A stretch of 50,181 nt of DNA from Rubrivivax sp. GTDB lineage: Bacteria; Pseudomonadota; Gammaproteobacteria; Burkholderiales; Burkholderiaceae_C. Location of the stretch: NCBI GenBank assembly GCA_020852865.1, contig JADYZZ010000074.1:1-50181 (forward strand), in the 5' to 3' direction. The notes beneath the pieces were generated by a model that was not told where the DNA came from, did not search any database, and saw only the letters and a program-made list of their open reading frames with translations. The position numbers were made by a program, and so were the translations under genes. Below, piece by piece: positions 1 through 8,042 of this stretch (position 1 is its first letter; each line of letters opens with the position of its first letter).

Positions 1-538
1 CTTCCATGCGCGCGGCCTCGTCGAGCTCCTTGGGGATGCCCATGAAGGTCTGGCGCAGCAGGAAGATCGCGAACGCCGAGGCGAAGTACGGCAGCCCGAT
101 CGCCAGCAGCGTGTCGACCAGCCCGAGGCGCACCATCGTCTTGTAGTTCTCCACCAGCAGGATGTCGGGCATCACCATCAGCTGCAGCAGCACCAGCGCG
201 AAGGCCAGGCCGCGGCCGCGGAAGCGCCAGCGCGCGAAGGCGTAGGCGGCCAGCGTCGAGAGCACCAGCTGCACCGCGAGGATCATCGCCACCAGCAGCG
301 TGGTGTTGACGAAGTAGCGCGCGAACGGCGCCGCCTCCCAGGCGCGGCGGAAGTTCTCCAACGTGAGCGGCGCCAGCAGCTCGAAGCGCGTGGAGTACGC
401 CGCCGGGTGGAACGCGGTCCACACGGCGTAGGCCAGGGGCAGGATCCACAGCAGCGCCAGCAGCCACGCCGCGGCCGTGTCCAGCACCGTGGGCTCGTTC
501 CAGGCCATGCGGTCGGCCGGTGCCGCAGCCGTGCTCAC
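1..538 (-). CDS. ABC transporter permease, UgpE/MalG type (3' end cut by window edge)
   Basis: This is the second inner-membrane permease of a carbohydrate or glycerol-phosphate-type ABC importer (binding-protein-dependent transport family). The visible part holds several hydrophobic segments and runs into the cytoplasmic EAA loop (ELDEAARMEG), where the window edge cuts the gene. The chosen start is GTG at 538, because it makes a GTGA overlap with the stop of the upstream permease gene; an in-frame ATG at 508 is the alternative. It is the last visible gene of a four-gene minus-strand set (ATPase, binding protein, permease, permease), which is the order expected for Ugp-like systems. The substrate cannot be told from the sequence. 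Codon use matches the neighbours. Confidence 0.9.
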   Translation of the reverse strand, partial: MSTAAAPADRMAWNEPTVLDTAAAWLLALLWILPLAYAVWTAFHPAAYSTRFELLAPLTLENFRRAWEAAPFARYFVNTTLLVAMILAVQLVLSTLAAYAFARWRFRGRGLAFALVLLQLMVMPDILLVENYKTMVRLGLVDTLLAIGLPYFASAFAIFLLRQTFMGIPKELDEAARME

Positions 539-1428
539 CGGTAATGCACCTTGCGGTCGAAGACGAAGAACTGCAGCAGCGCGATGCCGGCCAGCACCGC
601 CACCAGCACCACCGTGATCGCGGCCGCCTGCGCGGTATCCCAGAAGCCGAAACCGACCTCGTAGAGGTAGTACAGCAGCAGCGTCGACGCGTTGTCGGGC
701 CCGCCGCGCGTGAGCACGAACAGGTGATCGACCATGCGGAACGCGTTGATGAACGAATTGACGAGCACGAACAGCGTGGTCGGCATCAGCAGCGGCCACT
801 GCACGCGGCGCAGGAAGTACCAGCGCGAGGCGCCTTCGATCGCGGCCGCCTCGCGCAGGCTCGGGTTGAGCGACTGCAGCGCGGCGAGGTAGAAGATCAT
901 GAAGAAGCCCGCTTCCTTCCAGATGGCCACCAGCGTCACGGCGCCCAGCGCGGTGGCCGGATCGCCCAGCCAGTTGTGCGGCGCCAGGCCGAGCGCGCCG
1001 GCGATGCGCTCGAGCAGCCCGTACTGCGGCGTGTAGAAGAACAGCCAGATGTTGGCCACCGCGATCATCGGCAGCACGGTCGGCGTGAAGTAGGCCATGC
1101 GCAGGAAGGCGCGTCCGGCGATGCGCTCGTTGACCCACAGCGCCATCGCCAGCGCCAGCGCGATCGACAGCGGGATCGTCGCGCCCGCGAACCACAGGTT
1201 GTTGCGCACCGCCTTCCAGAACACCGGGTCGTCGACCATCACCCGGTAGTTCTCCAGCCCCACCCACAGCGCGGGGCGCCCGCCCCTGGGCGTCGCGTAC
1301 AGGCTGTCGACGAAGGTGGCCAGCGTCGGCCAGTGCGTGAACAGCGCCAGCAGCACGAGCGCCGGCAGCAGCAGCAGCCAGGCGTGCACGGCGCGCAGCG
1401 ACGCGCCGCCGGCCGCGGCGGGCGTCAT
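535..1428 (-). CDS. ABC transporter permease, UgpA/MalF type
   Basis: The product is a 297-residue inner-membrane permease that pairs with the following permease to form the channel of a sugar/glycerol-3-phosphate-type importer. It has about six hydrophobic segments, beginning with AWLLLLPALVLLALF near the N-terminus. The EAA loop that contacts the ATPase is clear (EAAAIEGASRWYFLRRVQWP). The frame stays open upstream to 1506, but that would overlap the binding-protein gene, so ATG 1428 is preferred; it lies 34 bp after that gene's stop. The end overlaps the next permease by 4 bp. Family assignment is firm; the substrate is not known. Confidence 0.93.
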   Translation of the reverse strand: MTPAAAGGASLRAVHAWLLLLPALVLLALFTHWPTLATFVDSLYATPRGGRPALWVGLENYRVMVDDPVFWKAVRNNLWFAGATIPLSIALALAMALWVNERIAGRAFLRMAYFTPTVLPMIAVANIWLFFYTPQYGLLERIAGALGLAPHNWLGDPATALGAVTLVAIWKEAGFFMIFYLAALQSLNPSLREAAAIEGASRWYFLRRVQWPLLMPTTLFVLVNSFINAFRMVDHLFVLTRGGPDNASTLLLYYLYEVGFGFWDTAQAAAITVVLVAVLAGIALLQFFVFDRKVHYR

Positions 1429-1462
1429 GTCGCCATCCGGCGCCCTTGCGCGGGGGCGCCTG

Positions 1463-2749
1463 TCACTTGTAGCCGCGCAGCAGCCGGTCGGCCTCGCGCT
1501 GGGCATCCTTCATCGCCTGCTCGGCCGACTTGGTGCCAGTCAGCGCGGCCTGCAGGCCGTCGTTGAGCGCCTTGGTCACGCGCTGGTTGTCGTGCGTGGA
1601 GAACTCGGCCACCGAGACCGGCAGCTGGTCGCGCGCCACCAGCGCGGGCGGGAACTCGCTGCCGTATTTCTTCAGCGCGGCGGTGGCGTAGGCCGCCGCC
1701 GACACGGCGACGTAGCCGGTGTCGATGCTCCACTGCGCCGCCCGCTCGGGCTGCGTGATCCACTGGATGAACTGGAACGCCGCCTGCTGCTGCGCCGGCG
1801 TGCTCTTCTTGAAGACGTAGAAGTTGCCGCCGCCGGTAGGCGAGCCCTTGCGCTTGTTGCCGGGGATCATCGCCACGCCGAAATCGAAGCCGGCGTTCTT
1901 GCGGATGTTGGTCAGGTTGCCGGTCGTCGTAAAGATGATGGCCGCCTTCTTCTCGAAGAAATCCTTGGGCGTCGTGCCCCACTCGACGACGCCCTGCGGA
2001 TGCACGCCGGCCTTGCCCAGATCGACCCAGAACTGCAGCGCCTCGATCACCTTCGGGTCGTCGAAGCGGACGGCGGTGCCGGTGTCGTTGGCGAGGATTG
2101 CGTCGTTGGTCGTCGTCAGCGTCTGGAACAGCCAGTACGGGAAGCCGCTCGACGGGATCTGCACGCCGTACTGCGTGACCTTGCCCGCGGCGTCCTTCTT
2201 CGTCAGCTTGCCGGCCATGTCCTTGAGCTCGGCCCAGGTCGCGGGCGGCTTGTCGGGGTCGAGCCCGGCTTCCTTGAACAGTTGCTTGTTCCAGTACATG
2301 ACCACGGTCGAGCGCTGGAACGGAACACCCCAGGTCTTGCCGCCGGTCTGGCTGTTGAGCATGAAGGCCTTGTAGAAGCCCGCGAGCCAGGCCTTGTCGG
2401 CCGCGCTCTTGACGAAGCCGTCGATCGGCACGATCGCGTCCTCGTCGATCAGCGTGAACATGTCGGTCGACAGCAGCACCGAGGTCACCGGCGGCGTGCC
2501 CGACTTGTGCGCGGTGAGCGCCTTGACGATCGTCTCCTGATAGGTACCGGCGTAGATCGGCGTCACCTTGATCGACGGATGCTCCTTCATGAAGTCGGCG
2601 GCGAAGCCGTCGATGATCTTGGCGATCGGCCCGCCGACGGCCACCGGGTAGTAGAACGAGACCTCGGTGGGCGCCTGCGCCTGCGCCGCGGCGCCGAGCA
2701 GCACGCCGGCGCCGGCGATCAAGGTCCGCAGGAAGGTGATGCGTCGCAT
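1463..2749 (-). CDS. ABC transporter extracellular solute-binding protein, family 1 (UgpB-like)
   Basis: This 428-residue periplasmic protein captures the substrate and delivers it to the two permeases downstream. It starts with a Sec signal peptide (Arg-containing n-region, hydrophobic core, AQAQA cleavage region near residue 26). The body has typical family-1 blocks, for example VVMYWNKQLFKEAGLDPDKP and PPATWAELKD, and the late TQPERAAQWSIDTGYVAV block. A good Shine-Dalgarno sequence (GAGGAGAAG) precedes ATG 2749. Overall similarity in layout is to the glycerol-3-phosphate/sugar binding proteins, but ligand residues cannot be judged by eye, so no specific sugar is named. Confidence 0.92.
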   Translation of the reverse strand: MRRITFLRTLIAGAGVLLGAAAQAQAPTEVSFYYPVAVGGPIAKIIDGFAADFMKEHPSIKVTPIYAGTYQETIVKALTAHKSGTPPVTSVLLSTDMFTLIDEDAIVPIDGFVKSAADKAWLAGFYKAFMLNSQTGGKTWGVPFQRSTVVMYWNKQLFKEAGLDPDKPPATWAELKDMAGKLTKKDAAGKVTQYGVQIPSSGFPYWLFQTLTTTNDAILANDTGTAVRFDDPKVIEALQFWVDLGKAGVHPQGVVEWGTTPKDFFEKKAAIIFTTTGNLTNIRKNAGFDFGVAMIPGNKRKGSPTGGGNFYVFKKSTPAQQQAAFQFIQWITQPERAAQWSIDTGYVAVSAAAYATAALKKYGSEFPPALVARDQLPVSVAEFSTHDNQRVTKALNDGLQAALTGTKSAEQAMKDAQREADRLLRGYK

Positions 2750-2788
2750 GGCAGCTTCTCCTCGTCGTGGTTGCAGTCGGTGTCGCCT

Positions 2789-3814
<1,026 letters not shown>

Positions 3815-4070
3815 GTCTGCGGCTTGTGCGTGCCCTCCGCCTCGGCTGCGCGCCCTCGCAGCACGCCGATGCAGCAGGCCTTGAACCCCGAATCCGGAGT
3901 TTCAGTATATGGGGCGGCGCCGATGCGCTGCGCGGCGCCGGCGCGACCGCCGGTCCGTGCGAGCACGATGGCGGCTCGCCGCAGCAGGGCGCAGGCGCGG
4001 CACGCCATTGCGCGCCGCACGAGGGTGAACAATGCCCCCGGGGCGCGTACGCCCGTGCGCGCGCGTGCCC

Positions 4071-4289
4071 ATGCACGAATCCGGCAACGCCGCGAGGACC
4101 CCGATTCCCGCCACCGCCCCCCTCACCCGGCGCCTGCTCGAGGCGCTGGCCGCGCGCGGTGCGACCGAGATCTTCGGCATTCCGGGCGACTTCACGCTGC
4201 CGCTGTTTCGCGAGTTCGAGCGCGGCGCGCTGCTGCCGCTGCACGCGCTGTCGCACGAAAGCGGCTGTCGATGCCGCCTGCGCTCCTAG
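4071..4289 (+). pseudogene. N-terminal remnant of a thiamine-pyrophosphate 2-oxoacid decarboxylase (indolepyruvate/phenylpyruvate type)
   Basis: About 60 codons encode the start of a TPP-dependent decarboxylase: LTRRLLEALAARGATEIFG, then GIPGDFTLPLFREFERG, then LPLHALSHESG. These correspond to the N-terminal PYR domain, and the block ends at the SHE segment that normally holds the cofactor-activating glutamate. Family members have about 540-560 residues, so roughly 90% is missing. After HESG the reading frame degenerates (CRCRLRS). The bases GATGCCGCCTGCGCT in another frame would read DAACA, as expected a few residues later, so a small deletion with frameshift seems to have come first. The stop TAG at 4287-4289 lies in the CTAG that borders the inverted-repeat element. 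No rest of the gene is in the window. ATG 4032 is an alternative start. Confidence 0.75.
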
Positions 4290-4556
4290 GAGCGTGGGCG
4301 GCAGAAATCCAGCCCCGCACCGCGGCGAGTCGCGGTGCCGGGCAAGGGGCGCGCGAGGCGCGTGGTGCGTGCCACGCGACGAGCGTGCAACACCGCCCGG
4401 CGCCGCGAATCGCCGCGGCCCGAAGGGTCGGCCCCGGCTGAAGGCCCATGCGGCGTTGCGGCGCTGGCCCGGGCGTCCAGCCCGGGCTGCGTGCCGCGCC
4501 TTGCCTGGGCCTTCAGCCGGGGCCGACGCGGGGCTGGATTTCTGTCGCCCACGCTC
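4290..4556. mobile_element. 267-bp MITE-like inverted-repeat element flanked by CTAG
   Basis: The segment begins and ends with inverted copies of GAGCGTGGGCGGCAG, continuing through AAATCCAGCCCCGC. Each arm is 29 bases (4290-4318 and 4528-4556) with one mismatch. CTAG stands directly outside both arms (4286-4289 and 4557-4560), like a 4-bp target duplication; IS5-group transposons are known to duplicate YTAR. Inside, a second perfect 22-bp inverted repeat is found at 4427-4448 and 4506-4527, plus a small GCCCGGGC hairpin. No transposase is encoded, so it would have to be moved in trans. Part of its terminus recurs at 19674-19690. The base CGCTC just left of the left CTAG mirrors the element's own end, so an older copy may have abutted here. 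Confidence 0.75.
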
Positions 4557-5804
4557 CTAGGCCGCCATCGCCCAACCGGCCGCGGCCGCGCCGAGCACCA
4601 CCAGCACCGGCGCCGCGCGCCCGTACATCAGCAGCCCGAAGCAGGCGAGGACCAGACCGAAGTCGGCGCGTGTGTGCACGGCGCCGCGCCACACCGGGTC
4701 GTACAGCGCGCAGGCCAGGACGCCGACCACGGCCGCCTGCACGCCGCCCATCGCGCGCTGCACTGCGGCCCGCCCGCGCAGCGACGCCCACAGCGGCAGC
4801 GCGCCGGCCACCAGCAGCAGTGCCGGCACATAGATCGCCACCAGCATCACGCAGGCGCCCGTCCACCCGCCCAACGGCGCCGGCATGACGGCGCCCAGGA
4901 ACGCGGCGAAGCTGAACAGCGGGCCCGGCACAGCCTGGGCGGCGCCGTAGCCGGCGAGAAACAGCTCGTTGCTGACCCAGCCCGCAGGCACGACGCCCGA
5001 CTGCAGCAGCGGGAGCACCACATGCCCGCCGCCGAAGACCAGCGAACCGGCGCGGTAGAAGACGGCCAGCGCCTGGGCCATCAGGCTGCCCGATGCCGCA
5101 GCCCAGGCCGGCAGCGCCACCAGCAGCAAGGCGAAAAGCGCCAGCAGCAGCGCGCCGGTGGCCTTGCCCATGCCATCGCCGGACGGAGGCGCCGCACTCG
5201 GCGCCGGCAGGCGCAGCGCGCGCCAGCCGACGAGCGCGCCCAGCGCCATCGCGCCGAGCTGGCCCGGCGCGCCCGGCAACGCCAGCGCGAGCAAGGCACA
5301 GGCGACGGCCAGCGCCGCGCGCAGGCGGTCGGGGCACAAGGCCCTGGCCATGCCCCAGAGGGCCTGTGCCACGACCGCCGCTGCAGCGAGCTCGAGCCCG
5401 TGCACCGCACCCGAGCGTGCAGCCTGGGTCCATCGGGCAACGCCCAGCGCGAACAGCACCAGCGCGATCGCCGAGGGCAGCGTGAAGCCGGCCCAGGCCG
5501 CCAGCGCTCCGCGCCAGCCGGCACGGCGCAGACCGATCGCGAAGCCGACCTGGCTGCTCGCCGGGCCGGGCAGGAACTGGCACAGCGCCACCAGTTCCGC
5601 ATAGTCGCGGTCGCCGAGCCAGCGCCGCCGCTCGACGAACTCGGCGCGGAAATAGCCCAGGTGCGCCACCGGCCCTCCGAACGAGCTGAGCCCGAGCTTC
5701 AGGAAGGCCCGCAGCACCTCGCGCGCCGTGCCGCGTTCATGCGGCGGCAGCGCGCCGGAATGCGGGGTCCCAGGCAGCGGCGGCAGGCGCGGTGCTTCGG
5801 CCAT
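4557..5804 (-). CDS. chrA: ChrA-family chromate transporter
   Basis: This 415-residue polytopic membrane protein belongs to the CHR family, which exports chromate. It shows both halves of the duplicated CHR domain: FGGPVAHLGYFRAEFVERRR and LPGPASSQVGFAIG in the first, GSLVFGGGHVVLPLL and AQAVPGPLFSFAAFLGA in the second. Length is normal for long-chain CHR proteins. I start at ATG 5804, because upstream codons only translate the tandem repeat at 5841-5938. The stop TAG lies in the CTAG bordering the inverted-repeat element, so the original C-terminus could have been changed by the insertion. It follows the sensor kinase gene on the same strand but is separated by a hairpin and repeats, and may have its own transcript. 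Real substrate (chromate or another anion) is inferred from family only. Confidence 0.93.
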   Translation of the reverse strand: MAEAPRLPPLPGTPHSGALPPHERGTAREVLRAFLKLGLSSFGGPVAHLGYFRAEFVERRRWLGDRDYAELVALCQFLPGPASSQVGFAIGLRRAGWRGALAAWAGFTLPSAIALVLFALGVARWTQAARSGAVHGLELAAAAVVAQALWGMARALCPDRLRAALAVACALLALALPGAPGQLGAMALGALVGWRALRLPAPSAAPPSGDGMGKATGALLLALFALLLVALPAWAAASGSLMAQALAVFYRAGSLVFGGGHVVLPLLQSGVVPAGWVSNELFLAGYGAAQAVPGPLFSFAAFLGAVMPAPLGGWTGACVMLVAIYVPALLLVAGALPLWASLRGRAAVQRAMGGVQAAVVGVLACALYDPVWRGAVHTRADFGLVLACFGLLMYGRAAPVLVVLGAAAAGWAMAA

Positions 5805-5840
5805 GACCTGGCGATTGTCGGCGCCGGCCGCATCGCCCGC

Positions 5841-5938
5841 GCAGCACGCACAGCGCAGCACGCACAGCGCAGCACGCACAGCGCGGCTTGCACAGCGCGG
5901 CTTGCACAGCGCGGCTTGCACAGCGCGGCCCGCACAAC
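5841..5938. repeat. Seven 14-bp tandem repeats upstream of chrA
   Basis: Seven head-to-tail 14-bp units fill this stretch: three copies of GCAGCACGCACAGC, three of GCGGCTTGCACAGC, and one GCGGCCCGCACAAC. The first part of an eighth unit runs into the hairpin at 5939-5972. The units differ mainly at positions 3 to 7. They lie 37 bp upstream of the chrA start, in the only sizeable gap between the sensor kinase and chrA. A role in spacing, regulator binding or simply replication slippage is possible; nothing in the sequence decides. Confidence 0.9.
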
Positions 5939-5972
5939 GCAGCCCGCGCCGGCCCCGGCCGGCGCGGGCTGC
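5939..5972 (-). terminator. Strong GC hairpin after the sensor kinase gene (possible terminator)
   Basis: GCAGCCCGCGCCGGCC, two bases, then its exact reverse complement make a perfect 16-bp inverted repeat. It lies 10 bp after the stop of the histidine kinase gene and before the chrA repeats. There is no following T-run, so it is not a textbook intrinsic terminator. It may attenuate transcription or stabilise the 3' end of the upstream mRNA. Confidence 0.5.
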
Positions 5973-5982
5973 ACCGGGCGCC

Positions 5983-7335
5983 CTACCGGAACACGACCGT
6001 CACCAAGGTTCCCGCCTGCAGCGCCTCGTCGGCGTAGCGCAGGTCGATGCGCGCGCCGATGCGCTCGGCCACGGCGCGCACGATCGCCAGCCCCAGGCCC
6101 GAGCCGGTCTCGTCGCTGCCGGGCAGGCGGCAGAAGGCGTCGAACACGCGTTCGCGCTCGGCCGGCGCGATTCCGGGGCCGCTGTCGCGCACGCACAGCT
6201 CGGCGCCCGCGCCCAGCCTGCGCAGCGTCAGGTCGACCCGGCCTCCGACCGGCGTGTAGCGCAAGGCGTTGTCCACCAGGTTGCGCACGAGGGTGAACAG
6301 GTCGCGCTCGGCGGCCTGCACCCGGGCGTCCTCACTGCCTTCGACGCCGATGTCGATGCGCCGCGCATCGGCCAGCGGCATCGCCTCTTCGAGCACCTCG
6401 CGCATGATCTGCTGCAGCGACACCGCCCGGGCCGGCCCGGCCGAGGCGTCGCCGGCCGCGGCTTGCGCGCGCGCGAGCGCCAGCAGCTGCTCGACCAGCC
6501 GGCGCCCGCGCTCGATGCCCTGGCGCAGCGCAGCGAGCCGCTCGCCTGCGGCGGCGGGCAGCCCGGCCTGCTCGAGCCGCTCGGCCTGCAGCGACAGCGC
6601 GGCCAGCGGCGAGCGCAGCTCGTGCGCCGCGTCGGCGACGAAGCGCCGCTCGGCCGCCAGCACCTGGGCGACGCGCGCGAGCAGGCGGTTGATCGCAGCG
6701 ACGAAGGGCCGCAGCTCAGCGGGCAGCGCAGCGGCGGCCATCGGCCGCAGGTCCTCGTCGCTGCGCGCGTCGACCTCGCGCGCCAGCGCGGCGATCGGCC
6801 GGAACATCGTGCGCACCAGGCGCGCCACGAGCAGCAGCAGGATCGGCACGAGCACGGCAAACGGCAGCAAGGTGCGCTGCGCGCTGCCCAGCGCCAGCTC
6901 GTCGCGGAAGTCCGACTCCTGCGCCACGGCGACGCGCTCACCCGCGCCGTTCGTGCGCACGAGCACGCGGAACGACTCGCCGGCCAGCGTGAGCGTGTGC
7001 AGGCCGTCGGCCAGCCCGGGCGGGATCGGCAGCGTGCCGCCCTGGTCGACCGACCGCCCCTGCGGATCGCTTTCGCCCAGGCTCTGCACGACGATGCGCG
7101 CCGCGTCGTCGTGTTCGGCGAAATGCGCATCGGCCGGCGCCGGCCTGACCCGCCCGGCGCCGGCCAGCAGCGCCACCTGGCGCAGCATGTCGTCTTGCAG
7201 CTCGCGCGCCTCGTCGTAGGCCGCCGCGAACGAAAACAGGCCCGCCACCAGCGCGACGAGTCCGATGCCCAGCGTCAGCACCAGCGACAGCCGCCGCTCG
7301 AGCGACGCGTTCAGCCGCCCTTGGCCACCATCCAT
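5983..7335 (-). CDS. Two-component sensor histidine kinase, QseC/PmrB-like
   Basis: This 450-residue inner-membrane kinase senses a periplasmic signal and phosphorylates the regulator encoded immediately upstream. Two membrane segments (about residues 17-38 and 157-175) enclose a short periplasmic domain. A HAMP-like linker follows, then the dimerisation domain with phospho-acceptor His238 ([14 protein letters not shown]). The ATPase domain has the N box [14 protein letters not shown]1 [15 protein letters not shown] and G2 GSGLGLAIV. All catalytic motifs are intact. Its start overlaps the regulator gene by 25 bp, so the two are translationally coupled. The position after an RND pump operon suggests control of that pump or of membrane/metal stress genes, but the signal is not known. 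Confidence 0.95.
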   Translation of the reverse strand: MDGGQGRLNASLERRLSLVLTLGIGLVALVAGLFSFAAAYDEARELQDDMLRQVALLAGAGRVRPAPADAHFAEHDDAARIVVQSLGESDPQGRSVDQGGTLPIPPGLADGLHTLTLAGESFRVLVRTNGAGERVAVAQESDFRDELALGSAQRTLLPFAVLVPILLLLVARLVRTMFRPIAALAREVDARSDEDLRPMAAAALPAELRPFVAAINRLLARVAQVLAAERRFVADAAHELRSPLAALSLQAERLEQAGLPAAAGERLAALRQGIERGRRLVEQLLALARAQAAAGDASAGPARAVSLQQIMREVLEEAMPLADARRIDIGVEGSEDARVQAAERDLFTLVRNLVDNALRYTPVGGRVDLTLRRLGAGAELCVRDSGPGIAPAERERVFDAFCRLPGSDETGSGLGLAIVRAVAERIGARIDLRYADEALQAGTLVTVVFR

Positions 7336-7976
7336 CCGACCCCCCGCACGTTGCGTATGGCGTCGGCGCCGAGTTTGCGCCGCAACGCGTGGATCAGGTA
7401 CTCGACGGCGTTGCTCTCGACCTCCTCACCCCAGCCGTAGATGCGGTCCTCGAGCTCGCTGCGCGAAAGGATGGCGCCGGGGCGCACGAGCAAGGCGTGC
7501 AGCAGTGCGAACTCGCGCTGCGACAACGGCACCGCCGGCGCCTCGCCCGCGCCAGCCTCGTGCGTGGCCGGGTCGAGCCAGAGCAGGCCGTTGCCCAGCC
7601 GCGGCGTCGCCTGCCCGCCCTTGCGCCGCAGCACGGCGCGCATGCGCGCCAGCAGCTCGGCCATCGCGAAGGGCTTGACCAGGTAGTCGTCGGCGCCGCC
7701 ATCGAGCCCGCGCAGGCGCGCGTCCAGGCCGTCGCGCGCGGTGATGACGAGCAGCGGCACCGGATCGCGGCGCGCGCGGATGGCGGCGAGCACCTCGAGC
7801 CCGTCCTGGCCCGGCAGGCCCAGATCGAGCAGTACGAGGTCGTAGTGCTGGATCGCGAGCGTGTCCAGCGCGACGCGGCCGTCGCGCACCCAGTCGGCGG
7901 CGTAGGCCGCGTCCTTCAGCGCGCCGTGCACGGCGGTGCCGATCATCGGGTCGTCTTCAACCAGCAACACGCGCAT
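7311..7976 (-). CDS. OmpR/PhoB-family response regulator, QseB-like
   Basis: The 221-residue product is the DNA-binding partner of the histidine kinase that overlaps its 3' end. The receiver domain has the acidic pocket EDD (residues 7-9), phospho-acceptor Asp51 (LLDLGLPG) and Lys101 (DDYLVKPF). The C-terminal winged helix includes LSQREFALLHALLVRPGAI and ends [10 protein letters not shown], as in OmpR-type trans_reg_C domains. It lies 66 bp downstream of the RND pump gene on the same strand, so it may be co-transcribed with the pump and could control it. Confidence 0.95.
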   Translation of the reverse strand: MRVLLVEDDPMIGTAVHGALKDAAYAADWVRDGRVALDTLAIQHYDLVLLDLGLPGQDGLEVLAAIRARRDPVPLLVITARDGLDARLRGLDGGADDYLVKPFAMAELLARMRAVLRRKGGQATPRLGNGLLWLDPATHEAGAGEAPAVPLSQREFALLHALLVRPGAILSRSELEDRIYGWGEEVESNAVEYLIHALRRKLGADAIRNVRGVGWMVAKGG

Positions 7977-8042
7977 CGGTGTTTTCCCGCCACATCGGCG
8001 GCCGTTGGCCGCTGCATTCCGGCCGAGCAGCCGGGTGGCGGA

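Noticed and set aside
5805..5921. N-terminal extension of ChrA rich in cysteine
   Set aside because: The extra codons are a translation of the tandem repeats and there is no ribosome site; ATG 5804 fits the family start.
5841..5938. CRISPR-like array
   Set aside because: The units are 14 bp and directly adjacent with no spacers, and no cas genes are present; it is a simple tandem repeat.
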